Source of the DNA: Thermocatellispora tengchongensis
Lineage (GTDB): Bacteria > Actinomycetota > Actinomycetes > Streptosporangiales > Streptosporangiaceae
Assembly (NCBI RefSeq): GCF_014202315.1
Contig: NZ_JACHGN010000034.1
Coordinates: forward strand, 38,060 to 102,059
DNA length: 64,000 bases
Reading direction: 5' to 3'
The position numbers and the translations under genes are program-made. Position 1 is the first letter of the stretch. The number at the start of each line of letters is the position of its first letter. Below, piece by piece: positions 27,458-36,304 of the stretch. The notes beneath the pieces are model-generated. The model was not told the origin of the DNA, ran no database searches, and saw only the letters and a list, made by a program, of their open reading frames with translations.

Positions 27458-28617
27458 CGGTCCGCCCCGCCGAACAGCCACGCGTACAGCAGCCAGCCCA
27501 GCTCGTACGGGCGGCACTCGCGGTCCACCGCGACCGGCGGGTACACCCGGTCCAGCACGCCCAGCCGGGCCCCCGGGCGTACCCGGGTGGCCGCCGCCCT
27601 GGCCCCGCGCACCACCTTGCGCGGGTCCTCCCGGGCGGCCTTGCGCCAGGTGAGCGCCAGCTCGGGCAGCACCATGCGCTCCTGCGTCTCCGGCCGGTCC
27701 AGCATCCAGCCCAGGCCGAGCGCGATCTCCTGCAGCCGCAGGCCGCCGCCCGCGTCGGCGAGGTCGAGCAGCGCCATCGGGCCCATCGCGAGCTGGTGCA
27801 CGCTGTAGACGGGGAAGCCCTCCACCACCGCGCCGGAGCGGGCGTCGTAGTGCCACCACCACTGGCCCTCGGGGCCCTGGGCGGCGCAGATGCCCGCCGC
27901 CACCCGCTCGGCGGCGGCCAGCGCGTCGGGGTCGCCGGCGAGCCGGTGCAGCCGGGCCAGCGCCTGGAGCGGGTACACCTGGTCGGCGAAGCAGCCGACG
28001 TGCGCCCGGTACCAGGGCACCAGCGGGCCGGAGGCGGGACCGAGGGTGTGCCGGTAGAGCCGGTCCTGCCGCAGCCCGCGCAACAGCCGCTCCCGCGAGC
28101 GCTCCAGCACCGCGTCCGCCATCGGCCCGCCCGCCGCGCGCACGGCGACCGCCGCGGCCAGCGCCCAGGCCGCCTCCACGGTGAACACCTGGTCCTGCGG
28201 CCCGATCGCCGACTCCAGCGCCGCCAGCCGGTCCACGGCAGCGCCCAGGTCGGAGTGGCCGGTCTCGGCCGCGGCCCAGCAGATCAGGGCCACGTCCCCC
28301 AGGCCGTCGCGGGCCGGCAGCCCCTTGATCAGGTGGCCGGTGAGGTCGAGCGCGGTGTCGCCGGACAGCGCCTCGCGCTGGCGCTCCTCGGGCAGGGTGT
28401 TGACGCCGAGCGCGACGATGGCGGCATAGCGGACGCTGCGGCCCTCGGGCCTGGCGGTCCAGGTGCCGTCGGCGCCGCGCACGCCCCGCCGGGTGAAGAC
28501 GAACTCCCCGTCCACGTAGCCGGGCGGCAGCCCGGCCACGGACAGGTCCACCATCTCCGCCACGAAGTCGGCGTGGGTGGCGGGGCTCAGCAACGCCATC
28601 CGCCGGCTCGTGCTCAT
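27454..28617 (-). CDS. Alpha/alpha-toroid (terpene-cyclase/GH-like) protein of unknown function
   Basis: A 387-residue, mostly alpha-helical soluble protein with repeated helix pairs (DGLGDVALICWAAAETG, QDQVFTVEAAWALAAAVA, CFADQVYPLQALARLHRLAGD). These look like an alpha/alpha barrel of the kind found in prenyltransferase/squalene-cyclase folds and some glycoside hydrolases or epimerases. The segment GQWWWHYDARSGAVVEGFPVYSVHQLAMGPMALLDL is Trp/Tyr-rich and could line a sugar-binding pocket. No catalytic motif can be named. I prefer ATG 28617 (GGAGG five bases upstream) over ATG 28629, which overlaps the previous stop. It lies inside the polysaccharide operon. Confidence 0.65.
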   Translation of the reverse strand: MSTSRRMALLSPATHADFVAEMVDLSVAGLPPGYVDGEFVFTRRGVRGADGTWTARPEGRSVRYAAIVALGVNTLPEERQREALSGDTALDLTGHLIKGLPARDGLGDVALICWAAAETGHSDLGAAVDRLAALESAIGPQDQVFTVEAAWALAAAVAVRAAGGPMADAVLERSRERLLRGLRQDRLYRHTLGPASGPLVPWYRAHVGCFADQVYPLQALARLHRLAGDPDALAAAERVAAGICAAQGPEGQWWWHYDARSGAVVEGFPVYSVHQLAMGPMALLDLADAGGGLRLQEIALGLGWMLDRPETQERMVLPELALTWRKAAREDPRKVVRGARAAATRVRPGARLGVLDRVYPPVAVDRECRPYELGWLLYAWLFGGADR

Positions 28618-28628
28618 AACGTCCTCCA

Positions 28629-29384
28629 TCAGGTCCGTGACTTCCGCAGGCGCTCTGCGGCGAGCAGCAGCACAAAGCGCGTGTTCGTGGTGAGGTAGCG
28701 CGGCCCGAGGCGGACCGGCTCCTGGAGCAGGCGGTAGAGCCATTCGAGCCCCGCGCGCTGCCAGACGCGCGGGGCGCGGCGGATCTCGCCGGCGAGGATG
28801 TCGAACGAGCCGCCGACGCCGTGGACGACCTTGGCGCCGGTGGCCCGGCCCCACTCGCCGACGAAGATCTCCTTCTTCGGCGAGGTGATGCCGAGGAACA
28901 GCAGGTCCGGGTCGGTGGCCGCGATCTCCTTGGCCACGGTCTCCGACTCCTCGACCGGGAAGTAGCCGTCCCTGGCCCCGGCCACGACCAGGCCGGGGAA
29001 GCGCCGCCGCGCCTCGGCCACCACGCGCTCCAGCACGTGCGGCCGGGCCCCCAGGAAGTACACCCGGTGGCCGCGCCGGGCCGCCTCGGCCAGCAGCTCC
29101 AGGAACAGATCGATCCCGGCGACCCGCTCGGGCACCGGCCGGCCCAGCACCCTGCTCGCCCACACCACGGCCTGCCCGTCGGCGAGCACCAGGTCACAGT
29201 CGAGCACCGACTCGCGCAGCATCGCGTCGGCGCGCATGTGCACGATCTTGGCCGCGTTGACCACGCCGATGCTCAGGTACTCGCCCGCGTCCACCGCGGC
29301 CACGCACCGGGCCACGACCTCGCGCATGCCGAGCGGGTCGAGCACCGTGCCGAGGAGCGCCGCGCGCTCCGGTGCCACCGTCAT
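28629..29384 (-). CDS. WecB/TagA/CpsF-family glycosyltransferase
   Basis: A 251-residue GT26 enzyme that typically adds N-acetylmannosamine or a related sugar to a polyprenyl-diphosphate-linked acceptor on the cytoplasmic membrane face. It shows NAAKIVHMRADAMLRESVLDCDLVLADGQ, the segment RVYFLGARPHVLERVV, LLFLGITSPKKEIFV and HGVGGSFDILAGEIRRAP, all in family order. The ATG overlaps the stop of the MFS gene (ATGA). It probably adds the second sugar after the initiating transferase at 33561. Confidence 0.9.
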   Translation of the reverse strand: MTVAPERAALLGTVLDPLGMREVVARCVAAVDAGEYLSIGVVNAAKIVHMRADAMLRESVLDCDLVLADGQAVVWASRVLGRPVPERVAGIDLFLELLAEAARRGHRVYFLGARPHVLERVVAEARRRFPGLVVAGARDGYFPVEESETVAKEIAATDPDLLFLGITSPKKEIFVGEWGRATGAKVVHGVGGSFDILAGEIRRAPRVWQRAGLEWLYRLLQEPVRLGPRYLTTNTRFVLLLAAERLRKSRT

Positions 29385-30676
29385 CCTCCACGCCCCAATC
29401 CGTTCAGTACGCGCGCCGCCGCCGCCAGCGCGACCGCGAGCCCCGCCGCCATCGCCCACACGGCCTCGCGCGGGCCCAGCGCCGTCCACAGCAGGCCGAA
29501 CACCCAGGCGCCGAGCATGGCCGCGAGCGCCTGCCCGGTCTGCACCACGGCCAGCCCGGTGGCCCGCTGCCGCTCCGGCAGCAACGGGCCGGCCAGCGCG
29601 CTGACCACGCCGTCGGTCGCCGCGTAGCCCAGGCCGCGCAGCCCGAGCACCGCGGCGAGCAGCGCGAACCCGGGCAGCGCGTCCAGCGCGATCAGCAGGT
29701 AGCAGCCCAGCACCGCGGCGTGCCCGGCCAGCACCACGCGGGCCCGGCCGATCCGGTCGGCCACCCGGCCCAGCGGCACCGCGAAGATCAGAAACGTCGC
29801 CGCGACGCCCACCGGCAGCAGCGGCACCCACTGGCCGGGGATGTCCAGCCGCTGCTGCATCAGCAGGTACAGGAAGGCGTCGCTGATCGTGGCCAGCGAC
29901 AGCGGCAGCAGCGCCACCGCCAGCCGCCGGAAGCGGCCCGGCCCGAGCAGCGCGAGCGCGTCCCGGACGGAGGTCCCGGCCCGGCGCGGCGCAGGCTCGG
30001 CGGTGGTCTCCTCGCGCACGAACAGGACCAGCACCAGCAGGCCGAGCAGCGCCACGCAGAAGCTGACCGTGAACACCGCGTCGTACGCGCCGACGGTCAG
30101 CCACAGCACGCCCACCGCGACCAGCGGCCCGGCCAGCGCGCCCGCCGTGTCCAGCGCCCGGTGCAGCCCGAACGCCGCGCCCTGCCGCTCGGGCGGGGCG
30201 CTGAGCGAGATCAGCGCGTCGCGCGGGGCCGTGCGCAGCCCCTTGCCGGCCCGGTCCACCGCAAGCACCGCGCCGAGCGCGGGCACCGACCGGCCCGCCG
30301 CGAGCAGCCCCAGTTTGGCCGCCGCCGACATCCCGTAGCCGATGCCCGCCACCAGCTTGCGCCGCCGGAACCGGTCGGCCACGTGCCCGCCCGCCAGCCG
30401 CAGCACGGCCGTCGCACCGGTGTAGACGCCGTCGAGCAGGCCGAACTGCAGCGGGCTCAGCCCCAGCACCAGCACCAGGTAGACCGGGAACACCGCCGTG
30501 ACCATCTCGGCCGACACGTCGGTGAGCATGCTGACCAGGCCCAGCGCCACCACGTTGCCGGTCGCCAGCCGGGCCGCCGCCCCGGCCGGCCGGGGCCCGC
30601 CGACCGCCTCCGCCGCCCGGCTCTCGGACAGGGCCCGGCTTTCGGACAGGGCCCGGCTTTCGGACAGGTAGGTCAC
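29381..30676 (-). CDS. Major facilitator superfamily transporter
   Basis: A 431-residue protein with about twelve hydrophobic segments. The signature between segments 2 and 3 is GGHVADRFRRRKLVAG, and the second half has GRVADRIGRARVVLAG at the equivalent place. The N-terminal 20 residues are three copies of SESRA(L/A) encoded by an 18-bp tandem repeat (30615-30668). GTG 30676 overlaps the rmlD stop. An MFS carrier inside a polysaccharide operon is unusual, since the flippase is elsewhere; substrate unknown. A start after the repeat (no ATG/GTG with a clear ribosome site seen) cannot be excluded. Confidence 0.84.
   Translation of the reverse strand: MTYLSESRALSESRALSESRAAEAVGGPRPAGAAARLATGNVVALGLVSMLTDVSAEMVTAVFPVYLVLVLGLSPLQFGLLDGVYTGATAVLRLAGGHVADRFRRRKLVAGIGYGMSAAAKLGLLAAGRSVPALGAVLAVDRAGKGLRTAPRDALISLSAPPERQGAAFGLHRALDTAGALAGPLVAVGVLWLTVGAYDAVFTVSFCVALLGLLVLVLFVREETTAEPAPRRAGTSVRDALALLGPGRFRRLAVALLPLSLATISDAFLYLLMQQRLDIPGQWVPLLPVGVAATFLIFAVPLGRVADRIGRARVVLAGHAAVLGCYLLIALDALPGFALLAAVLGLRGLGYAATDGVVSALAGPLLPERQRATGLAVVQTGQALAAMLGAWVFGLLWTALGPREAVWAMAAGLAVALAAAARVLNGLGRGG
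30615..30668. repeat. 18-bp tandem repeat, three copies, in the MFS gene 5' end
   Basis: Three head-to-tail copies of GCCCGGCTTTCGGACAGG (30615-30632 with one mismatch, 30633-30650, 30651-30668). They encode the SESRA(L/A) repeat at the N-terminus of the transporter and begin only a few bases after its start codon. Confidence 0.9.
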
Positions 30677-31533
30677 GCCGAGCCGGCCATTTCCGGCCAG
30701 GCCGCGCGCAGCGCGTCCCGCCAGTGCCGGATCGGCGACAGCCCCGCCGCCTCCCACCGCTTGTGCCCGAGCACGCCGAACGCCGGACGCGGCGCCGGGC
30801 GCGGGAACTCCGCGCTGGTCACCGGGCGTACGCGGCCGGGGTCGGCGCCGAGCAGCGTGAAGACCTCGCGCGCCAGGCCGTACCAGGTGGTGCGGCCCGA
30901 GCTGGTGCCGTGGTAGATCCCGGCGGGGGCGTCGGCGCGCACCAGGTCCACCAGGCTCGCGGCCAGGTCGCGGGTCCAGGTGGGCTGGCCGTGCTGGTCG
31001 TCCACCACGTTCACGGTCTCGCGCTCGGCCTCCAGCCGGATCATGGTGCGCACGAAGCTGGCGCCCGCGCGACCGTACATCCACGCGGTGCGCACGACGT
31101 AGCCGGTGCTGGGCAGCGTCTCCAGCACGGCCAGCTCCCCGGCCAGCTTGGTCCGCCCGTACGCGCCCAGCGGCGCGGTCGCGGCGTCCTCGGCGTACGG
31201 CTCGTGCGCCGAACCGTCGAAGACGTAGTCGGTGGAGGGCTGCACCAGCCGGGCGCCGACCTCGGCGCAGCCCTCGGCCAGGAACGCGACGGCGTGCCCG
31301 TTGACCCGCAGCGCCGCGTCCTCCTGGGTCTCGGCGTCGTCCACCGCGGTCCAGGCGGCGCAGTTGATCACGACCGACGGCCGCAGCTCGCGCAGGGCGC
31401 GCAGCACCGCCTCGCGGTCGCGGATGTCGAGAGCGCTGCGAGGGAGCGCGATGACCTGGGCGTCCTGGGCGCGCAGGCGCTCCACCAGGTCCGTGCCGAG
31501 CATGCCACCGGCTCCGGTGACCATCCAGCGCAT
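30673..31533 (-). CDS. rmlD: dTDP-4-dehydrorhamnose reductase
   Basis: A 286-residue enzyme that performs the last step of dTDP-L-rhamnose synthesis, an NAD(P)H-dependent reduction. It is a reductive SDR with VTGAGGMLGTDLVERL, PSTDYVFDGSAHEPYAE and the catalytic YGRTKLAGE (YxxxK). VVRTAWMYG and WYGLAREVF follow in the usual order. ATG 31533 shares one base with the rmlB stop (TGATG). The order rmlA-rmlB-rmlD on one transcript, with rmlC elsewhere, is evident from the sequence. Confidence 0.94.
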   Translation of the reverse strand: MRWMVTGAGGMLGTDLVERLRAQDAQVIALPRSALDIRDREAVLRALRELRPSVVINCAAWTAVDDAETQEDAALRVNGHAVAFLAEGCAEVGARLVQPSTDYVFDGSAHEPYAEDAATAPLGAYGRTKLAGELAVLETLPSTGYVVRTAWMYGRAGASFVRTMIRLEAERETVNVVDDQHGQPTWTRDLAASLVDLVRADAPAGIYHGTSSGRTTWYGLAREVFTLLGADPGRVRPVTSAEFPRPAPRPAFGVLGHKRWEAAGLSPIRHWRDALRAAWPEMAGSA

Positions 31534-32495
31534 CAGCCGTGCGCCTGTTTCAGGGGGAGCCACCAGGCGGTGTTCTCCCGGTACCAGCGCACGGTGTCGG
31601 CGAGGCCGTCCTCGAACGGCACCCGCGGCCGGTAGCCGAGGGCGCGCAGCTTGGCGTCGTCCAGGGAGTAGCGGCGGTCGTGGCCCTTGCGGTCCTCGAC
31701 GTACTCCACCATCTCCCAGCCGGCGCCGCACGCCTCCAGCAGTCGGGCGGTCAGCTCCTTGTTGTCCAGCTCGGCGGTCCCGGCGACGTGGTAGACCTCG
31801 CCGGGCTCGCCGGCCTCGGCGACGAGGCGGATGGCCGCGCAGTGGTCGGAGACGTGCACCCAGTCGCGTACGTTGCCGCCGTCGCCGTACAGCGGGACCG
31901 TGCGGCCCTGCAGCAGGTTGGTCACGAACAGCGGGATGACCTTCTCCGGGAACTGGAACGGGCCGTAGTTGTTGCCGCACCGGGTGACGCAGACCGGCAG
32001 GCCGTGCGTGACGGCGTACGCGCGGGCGATCATGTCGCCGCCGGCCTTGGAGGCGGCGTACGGGGAGCGCGGGGCGAGCGGCGCCGACTCGTCCCAGGAG
32101 CCGATGTCGATCGAGCCGTACACCTCGTCGGTGGAGACGTGCACGACCCGCTTGGTGCCAGCGTCCAGGCACGCCTGCATCAGCGTCTGCGTGCCCAGCA
32201 CGTTGGTGCGCACGAAGTCGGCCGCGCTGTCGATGGACCGATCGACGTGCGACTCGGCGGCGAAGTTGACCACCAGGTCGTGACCGGGGACGACCTGGGC
32301 CAGCAGCCAGTCGTCGCAGATGTCGCCGCGGACGAAGGTGTAGCGGCCGGCGACGGAGTCGAGGTTGGCCAGATTGCCGGCGTAGGTGAGCTTGTCCAGC
32401 ACGGTCACCTCGGCGCCGTCACCGACGAGGTCGCGCACGAAGGCGGAGCCGATGAACCCCGCTCCGCCGGTGACCAGGACCTTCTTGGGTCTCAT
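31533..32495 (-). CDS. rmlB: dTDP-glucose 4,6-dehydratase
   Basis: A 320-residue extended SDR converting dTDP-glucose to dTDP-4-keto-6-deoxyglucose with bound NAD. Motifs: TGGAGFIGSAFVRDL for NAD, FAAESHVDRSI, STDEVYGSI with the catalytic Thr-Asp-Glu, YAASKAGGD as YxxxK, and RCGNNYGPFQFPEKVIPLF. Length and order match characterised RmlB proteins. ATG overlaps the rmlA stop by 4 bp. Confidence 0.95.
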   Translation of the reverse strand: MRPKKVLVTGGAGFIGSAFVRDLVGDGAEVTVLDKLTYAGNLANLDSVAGRYTFVRGDICDDWLLAQVVPGHDLVVNFAAESHVDRSIDSAADFVRTNVLGTQTLMQACLDAGTKRVVHVSTDEVYGSIDIGSWDESAPLAPRSPYAASKAGGDMIARAYAVTHGLPVCVTRCGNNYGPFQFPEKVIPLFVTNLLQGRTVPLYGDGGNVRDWVHVSDHCAAIRLVAEAGEPGEVYHVAGTAELDNKELTARLLEACGAGWEMVEYVEDRKGHDRRYSLDDAKLRALGYRPRVPFEDGLADTVRWYRENTAWWLPLKQAHG

Positions 32496-33559
32496 GAACT
32501 GATCTGCACCTTGCTGTGATCGCCCAGCACGAGACGGTGGGCCTTGGGGGTATTGGGGGCGGGGGTGACCTCGACGTCGTGCCCGATGAGCGACGCCTCG
32601 ATCCTGCCCACGCCGGAGATGGAGGCCCGGGGCAGCACGATCGAGTACTCGATCTCGCTGTGCTCCACCGAGCAGCCCGTCGCGATGGAGGTGAACGGGC
32701 CGATGTAGCTGTCGGCGATCCTGGCGTCCGCGCCGATGACCGCCGGGCCGACGATGCGGGAGCGCGTGACGACCGCGCCGCGCTCCACGGCCACGCGGCC
32801 GATCAGCTCGCTGGCGGGGTCCACGTCGCCGTCCACGCGGGGCTCCAGCGACTCCAGCACCAGCCGGTTGACCTCCAGCATGTCGGCGACGTTGCCGGTG
32901 TCCTTCCAGTAGCCGGAGATGAGCGTGGACTCCACGCGGTGGCCGCCGTCCAGCAGCCACTGGATCGCCTCGGTGATCTCCAGCTCGCCGCGCCCGGACG
33001 GCTTGATGTCCGTCACCGCCTCGTGCACGGCCGGGGTGAACAGGTAGACCCCGACGAGCGCGAGGTCGCTCTTGGGCTCGCTCGGCTTCTCCTCCAGCCG
33101 GACCACCCGGCCGGCCGCGTCCACCTCGGCGACGCCGAACTGCCGGGGGTCGCTGACGCGGGTCAGCATGATCTGCGCGGCCGGGCGGGTCTCGGCGAAC
33201 CGGGCCACGATGTCGCCGATGCCGCCGACGATGAAGTTGTCGCCGAGATACATGACGAAGTCGTCCGCGCCGAGGTAGTCGCGGGCGATCAGCACCGCGT
33301 GCGCCAGCCCGAGCGGTTTCTCCTGGCGCAGGTAGGTGACCTTGAGCCCGAAGGCCGAGCCGTCGCCGACGGCCGCCTCGATCTCGGCGTGGGTGTCGCC
33401 GACGACGATCCCGGTCTCGGTGATCCCGGCCTCGGCCAGGCTCTCCAGGCCGTAGAACAGCACCGGCTTGTTGGCGACGGGCACGAGCTGCTTGGCCGAG
33501 GTGTACGTGATGGGGCGGAGCCTGGTGCCGGACCCGCCGGCGAGGACGAGCGCCTTCAC
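32492..33559 (-). CDS. rmlA: Glucose-1-phosphate thymidylyltransferase (long form)
   Basis: Makes dTDP-glucose from dTTP and glucose-1-phosphate, the first step of the rhamnose pathway. LAGGSGTRLRPITYTSAKQLVPVANKP is the nucleotidyltransferase signature; YLGDNFI, EKPSEP and SGYWKDTGN follow. At 355 residues it is about 60 longer than the short RmlA form; the extra C-terminus (about 250-355) is a left-handed beta-helix, as in StrD-like enzymes. It starts 1 bp downstream of the sugar transferase gene and leads the rml block. Confidence 0.94.
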   Translation of the reverse strand: MKALVLAGGSGTRLRPITYTSAKQLVPVANKPVLFYGLESLAEAGITETGIVVGDTHAEIEAAVGDGSAFGLKVTYLRQEKPLGLAHAVLIARDYLGADDFVMYLGDNFIVGGIGDIVARFAETRPAAQIMLTRVSDPRQFGVAEVDAAGRVVRLEEKPSEPKSDLALVGVYLFTPAVHEAVTDIKPSGRGELEITEAIQWLLDGGHRVESTLISGYWKDTGNVADMLEVNRLVLESLEPRVDGDVDPASELIGRVAVERGAVVTRSRIVGPAVIGADARIADSYIGPFTSIATGCSVEHSEIEYSIVLPRASISGVGRIEASLIGHDVEVTPAPNTPKAHRLVLGDHSKVQISS

Positions 33560-33560
33560 C

Positions 33561-35024
33561 TCAGTACGCCCCCTCTCCGCGCGCCACGGCCGACCAGGTC
33601 TTCCACAGGATCTGCAGGTCCAGGACCAGCGACCAGTTCTCGACGTAGCGCAGGTCGAGCCGGACCGACTCCTCCCAGGTCAGGTCGGAACGCCCGCTGA
33701 CCTGCCACAGGCCGGTCATGCCGGGCTTGACGACCAGGCGGCGGCGCACGTCGGCGCCGTACTGGGCGACCTCCTCGGGGAGCGGCGGGCGGGGGCCCAC
33801 CAGCGACATCTCGCCCCGCAGCACGTTGAGGAGCTGCGGCAGCTCGTCCAGGGAGTATCGGCGCAGGAAGAAGCCGATCCGGGTGATCCTTGGATCGTTC
33901 CGCATCTTGAACAGGACCCCGTCGAACTCGTTGCTGCCGGCGAGGTCCGCCTTCATCCGCTCGGCGTCCTTGACCATGGTGCGGAACTTGAACAGTTGGA
34001 ACTCGCGCCCGTTGACCCCCACCCTGGTCTGCCGGAACAGCGCCGGGCCCTCGCTGGTGGCCCGGATGACCAGCGCGATGACGAGCAGCGGAAGGGCCAG
34101 AAGCAGCAGCGCGGCGAGGGCCGATACCCGATCGAACAGGTCCTTGACCACTCGCCGCGCGCCACGGAACTCCGGATGCTCCACGTGTAACAGCGGCATG
34201 CCGGCGACCGGGCGGATGCTGGTGCGCGGGCCCGCCACGTCCAGCAGCGCCGGCGCCACGAACAGGTCGATGCCGCCGGTCTCCAGGCTCCAGGCCAGCC
34301 TGCGCAGCGCGGCGCCGTCGAGCTCCGGGCAGGCGAGCACGGCGACGGCGTCGGCGGAGACCTTCCCCACCACCGCGGCCACGTCGCCGAAGTCGCCCAG
34401 CGCGGGCACGCCGCCGATGTCGCGCTGCTCGCCGGCCCCGCCGGGCGGCAGGCAGGCCGCGACGACCTGCATGCCGTGGTACGGCTGGGTGCGGAACTGC
34501 ATGATCAGGTCGAGCACGGAGCCGCGGTGGCCCACCGCCACCACCCTGCGCATGTACTCGCCCTCCATGCGCCGCCGGTGCAGCCGCTTGCGCATGCGGA
34601 ACCGGAAGACCAGCGTGAGCACCATGGCCAGCGGCAGCATCGCGAGCACGAAGCTGCGGGCCAGCATCGTCTGGGTCGCGTACGCGCCGATCGCGACCGC
34701 GGCCGTCATGCCCACGCCGCCCTCGAACACGGCGCGGAACTCCTCGGTCCCCTCTCCGTGGACCCGCTTGCGGTAGGCGCCCCCCAACGCCATCGCCCCG
34801 GGCCACATCAGTACGAGCACGGTGCCGAGCAACGCCTCGGACACCGGGATGTAGGCGCCCAATGCCAGGCGCGTGCCGATCACGATCTCACAGGCGATCA
34901 TCGCGCAGGCGAGATCGCCGGCCAGCAGAAGCCGCACATAGGACCTGGTCCATATGCTCGGCGCCGTGCGTGGCGCGTCTTCGTCGAGGAGCGCGACAGC
35001 GGGCTCCTCCAGCCCCACCCTCAT
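33561..35024 (-). CDS. Polyprenyl-phosphate sugar-1-phosphate transferase (initiating enzyme)
   Basis: This enzyme starts repeat-unit synthesis by moving a sugar-phosphate onto undecaprenyl phosphate. The N-terminal half has four or five membrane segments and a CoA-binding-like domain. The C-terminal third has the conserved core: FRQTRVGVNGREFQLFKFRTMV, RRYSLDELPQLLNVLRGEMSLVGPRPP and KPGMTGLWQVSGRS. I prefer ATG 35024 (487 residues) to ATG 35072, because the 16 codons between them have A/T-rich third positions unlike coding DNA here. It is the first gene of the minus-strand operon of about ten genes. Confidence 0.92.
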   Translation of the reverse strand: MRVGLEEPAVALLDEDAPRTAPSIWTRSYVRLLLAGDLACAMIACEIVIGTRLALGAYIPVSEALLGTVLVLMWPGAMALGGAYRKRVHGEGTEEFRAVFEGGVGMTAAVAIGAYATQTMLARSFVLAMLPLAMVLTLVFRFRMRKRLHRRRMEGEYMRRVVAVGHRGSVLDLIMQFRTQPYHGMQVVAACLPPGGAGEQRDIGGVPALGDFGDVAAVVGKVSADAVAVLACPELDGAALRRLAWSLETGGIDLFVAPALLDVAGPRTSIRPVAGMPLLHVEHPEFRGARRVVKDLFDRVSALAALLLLALPLLVIALVIRATSEGPALFRQTRVGVNGREFQLFKFRTMVKDAERMKADLAGSNEFDGVLFKMRNDPRITRIGFFLRRYSLDELPQLLNVLRGEMSLVGPRPPLPEEVAQYGADVRRRLVVKPGMTGLWQVSGRSDLTWEESVRLDLRYVENWSLVLDLQILWKTWSAVARGEGAY

Positions 35025-35268
35025 TCCACCCCACCCTGCTGCCCTTTGTGTTAGCAGAAACGAGACGTGCATCCAGTCCCGTTGGTTGACACATTTCCCT
35101 CATGTCGCAGGAGCAGTGGGTACCCAGGGAAATCTTAAAGATCAACCCATGTGAGCGGAATAAGGGGGACTGTCCACAAGTGGCCGATAAAGGGGCCTTC
35201 GAGGGGTTGACGGAACGGTCCAAAGGTGGTGCGGACGACCACCGCGGCAGGGGCGGAACCGCCGATGA

Positions 35269-35634
35269 TCAGTCGTATTCGAGGTCCGGAAGCGGCGAGG
35301 GCGGGTCGGGACTGCGCCACACGACCACATGCCCCTGCGGCGGGGCGGCCACCGCGGAGGCGAGCCGATCGAGGTCGAAGTCGGGGAGATACCGCAGCCG
35401 GGTCAGAAACGAGGCGTCGGTGGCCGACCGCGGCACCACGCAGCCCTGGCCCTCGCGGTCGAGCAGGATGTAGTGCACCTCGGCATCGCCGCCGCCCTCC
35501 CCGCCCCCGCTCGTGATCCTGACCTCGACCACGTCCTCCCACGCCAGCGCCTCGACACTCCCGTCGGCGTAGTGGCGGGTGACGCCTTCCTCCGTGACGT
35601 ACACGTATGAGTCCGGCACTGCATTGCCGTGCAT
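35269..35634 (-). CDS. Conserved hypothetical protein
   Basis: A 121-residue soluble protein of mixed beta strands: YVYVTEEGVTRHYADGSVEALAWEDVVEVRITS reads like a small PH-like or split-barrel sheet, followed by AEVHYILLDREGQGCVVP and a helix near DFDLDRLASAVAA. Similar short proteins are common in actinobacteria, but I know no function. It stands alone between the polysaccharide operon and the gntR gene. Codon bias supports that it is real. The 196 bp to its left (35073-35268) hold no gene and probably the polysaccharide operon promoter. Confidence 0.65.
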   Translation of the reverse strand: MHGNAVPDSYVYVTEEGVTRHYADGSVEALAWEDVVEVRITSGGGEGGGDAEVHYILLDREGQGCVVPRSATDASFLTRLRYLPDFDLDRLASAVAAPPQGHVVVWRSPDPPSPLPDLEYD

Positions 35635-35680
35635 GGGCGCGATTGTCCCGAGTTGAGGGCTCCACGTGCAAGGGAACTGG

Positions 35681-36304
35681 CTAATCCTCGCCCCACGTGT
35701 GGTCCAGATGTGCCTGAACCGCCTCCCGCGCGGCCTCGACGGGCCCGCGCGCGATGGTGTCGAGCAACTCGCGGTGCTCGGCCACCAGCACCTCGCGGTC
35801 CTCGTAGACGCGGCGCAGCCGCACCAGCCCGAGCCGGGTCTCCGCGGCGAGCGCGCCGTACAGCCGCTCCAGCCGCGGGCTGCCCACGGCCACGATCAGC
35901 GCCTCGTGCAACGCCATGTGCTCCGCCACGACCAGCGCCCACGGCGCGTCGGCCGGCAGCCCGGCCATCCGCGCCAGCGCCTCGTCGGCCGGCGCCACCC
36001 TGCGCCCGGCGAGGGCCTGGGCCATCAGATCCTCCAGCGGGCGCCGGACGTACATCAGGTCGGCCAGGTCGGCGGGGCTCACCTCGGGCACGTACGCGCT
36101 GCGGTTGCGCTCGCGGCGCAGCAACCCCTCGTGCACGAGCAGCGCCAGCGCCTCGCGTACGGTGGGGCGGGCCACGCCGTACGCGGCCGACAGCTCCTGC
36201 TCCGGCAGCGCGGTGCCCGGCGGGATCTCCCCCGACAGCACCCGCCCCCGTACGGAGTCGGCCAGCGCCTGCACCGCCGAGATGGGCCGCAACGGAATGC
36301 TCAC
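35681..36304 (-). CDS. GntR-family regulator with FCD domain (FadR subfamily)
   Basis: A 207-residue repressor-type protein. The N-terminal winged helix (about 8-72) contains LSAAYGVARPTVREALALLVHEGLL. The C-terminal all-helical FCD effector domain (about 80-200) has Asp/His residues at expected metal sites (RRPLEDLMA, MALHEALIV, EHRELLDTI, VQAHLDHTW). It is translated from a GTG overlapping the stop of the EamA exporter gene, so the exporter and its regulator share one transcript. A palindrome of the FadR-family type lies just before the exporter start. Confidence 0.88.
   Translation of the reverse strand: MSIPLRPISAVQALADSVRGRVLSGEIPPGTALPEQELSAAYGVARPTVREALALLVHEGLLRRERNRSAYVPEVSPADLADLMYVRRPLEDLMAQALAGRRVAPADEALARMAGLPADAPWALVVAEHMALHEALIVAVGSPRLERLYGALAAETRLGLVRLRRVYEDREVLVAEHRELLDTIARGPVEAAREAVQAHLDHTWGED

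Noticed and set aside
12798..35024. Antibiotic biosynthesis cluster (because of DegT, RmlABCD and MFS genes)
   Set aside because: No polyketide, peptide or terpene core genes; flippase, polymerase, chain-length and initiating transferase show a surface polysaccharide locus.
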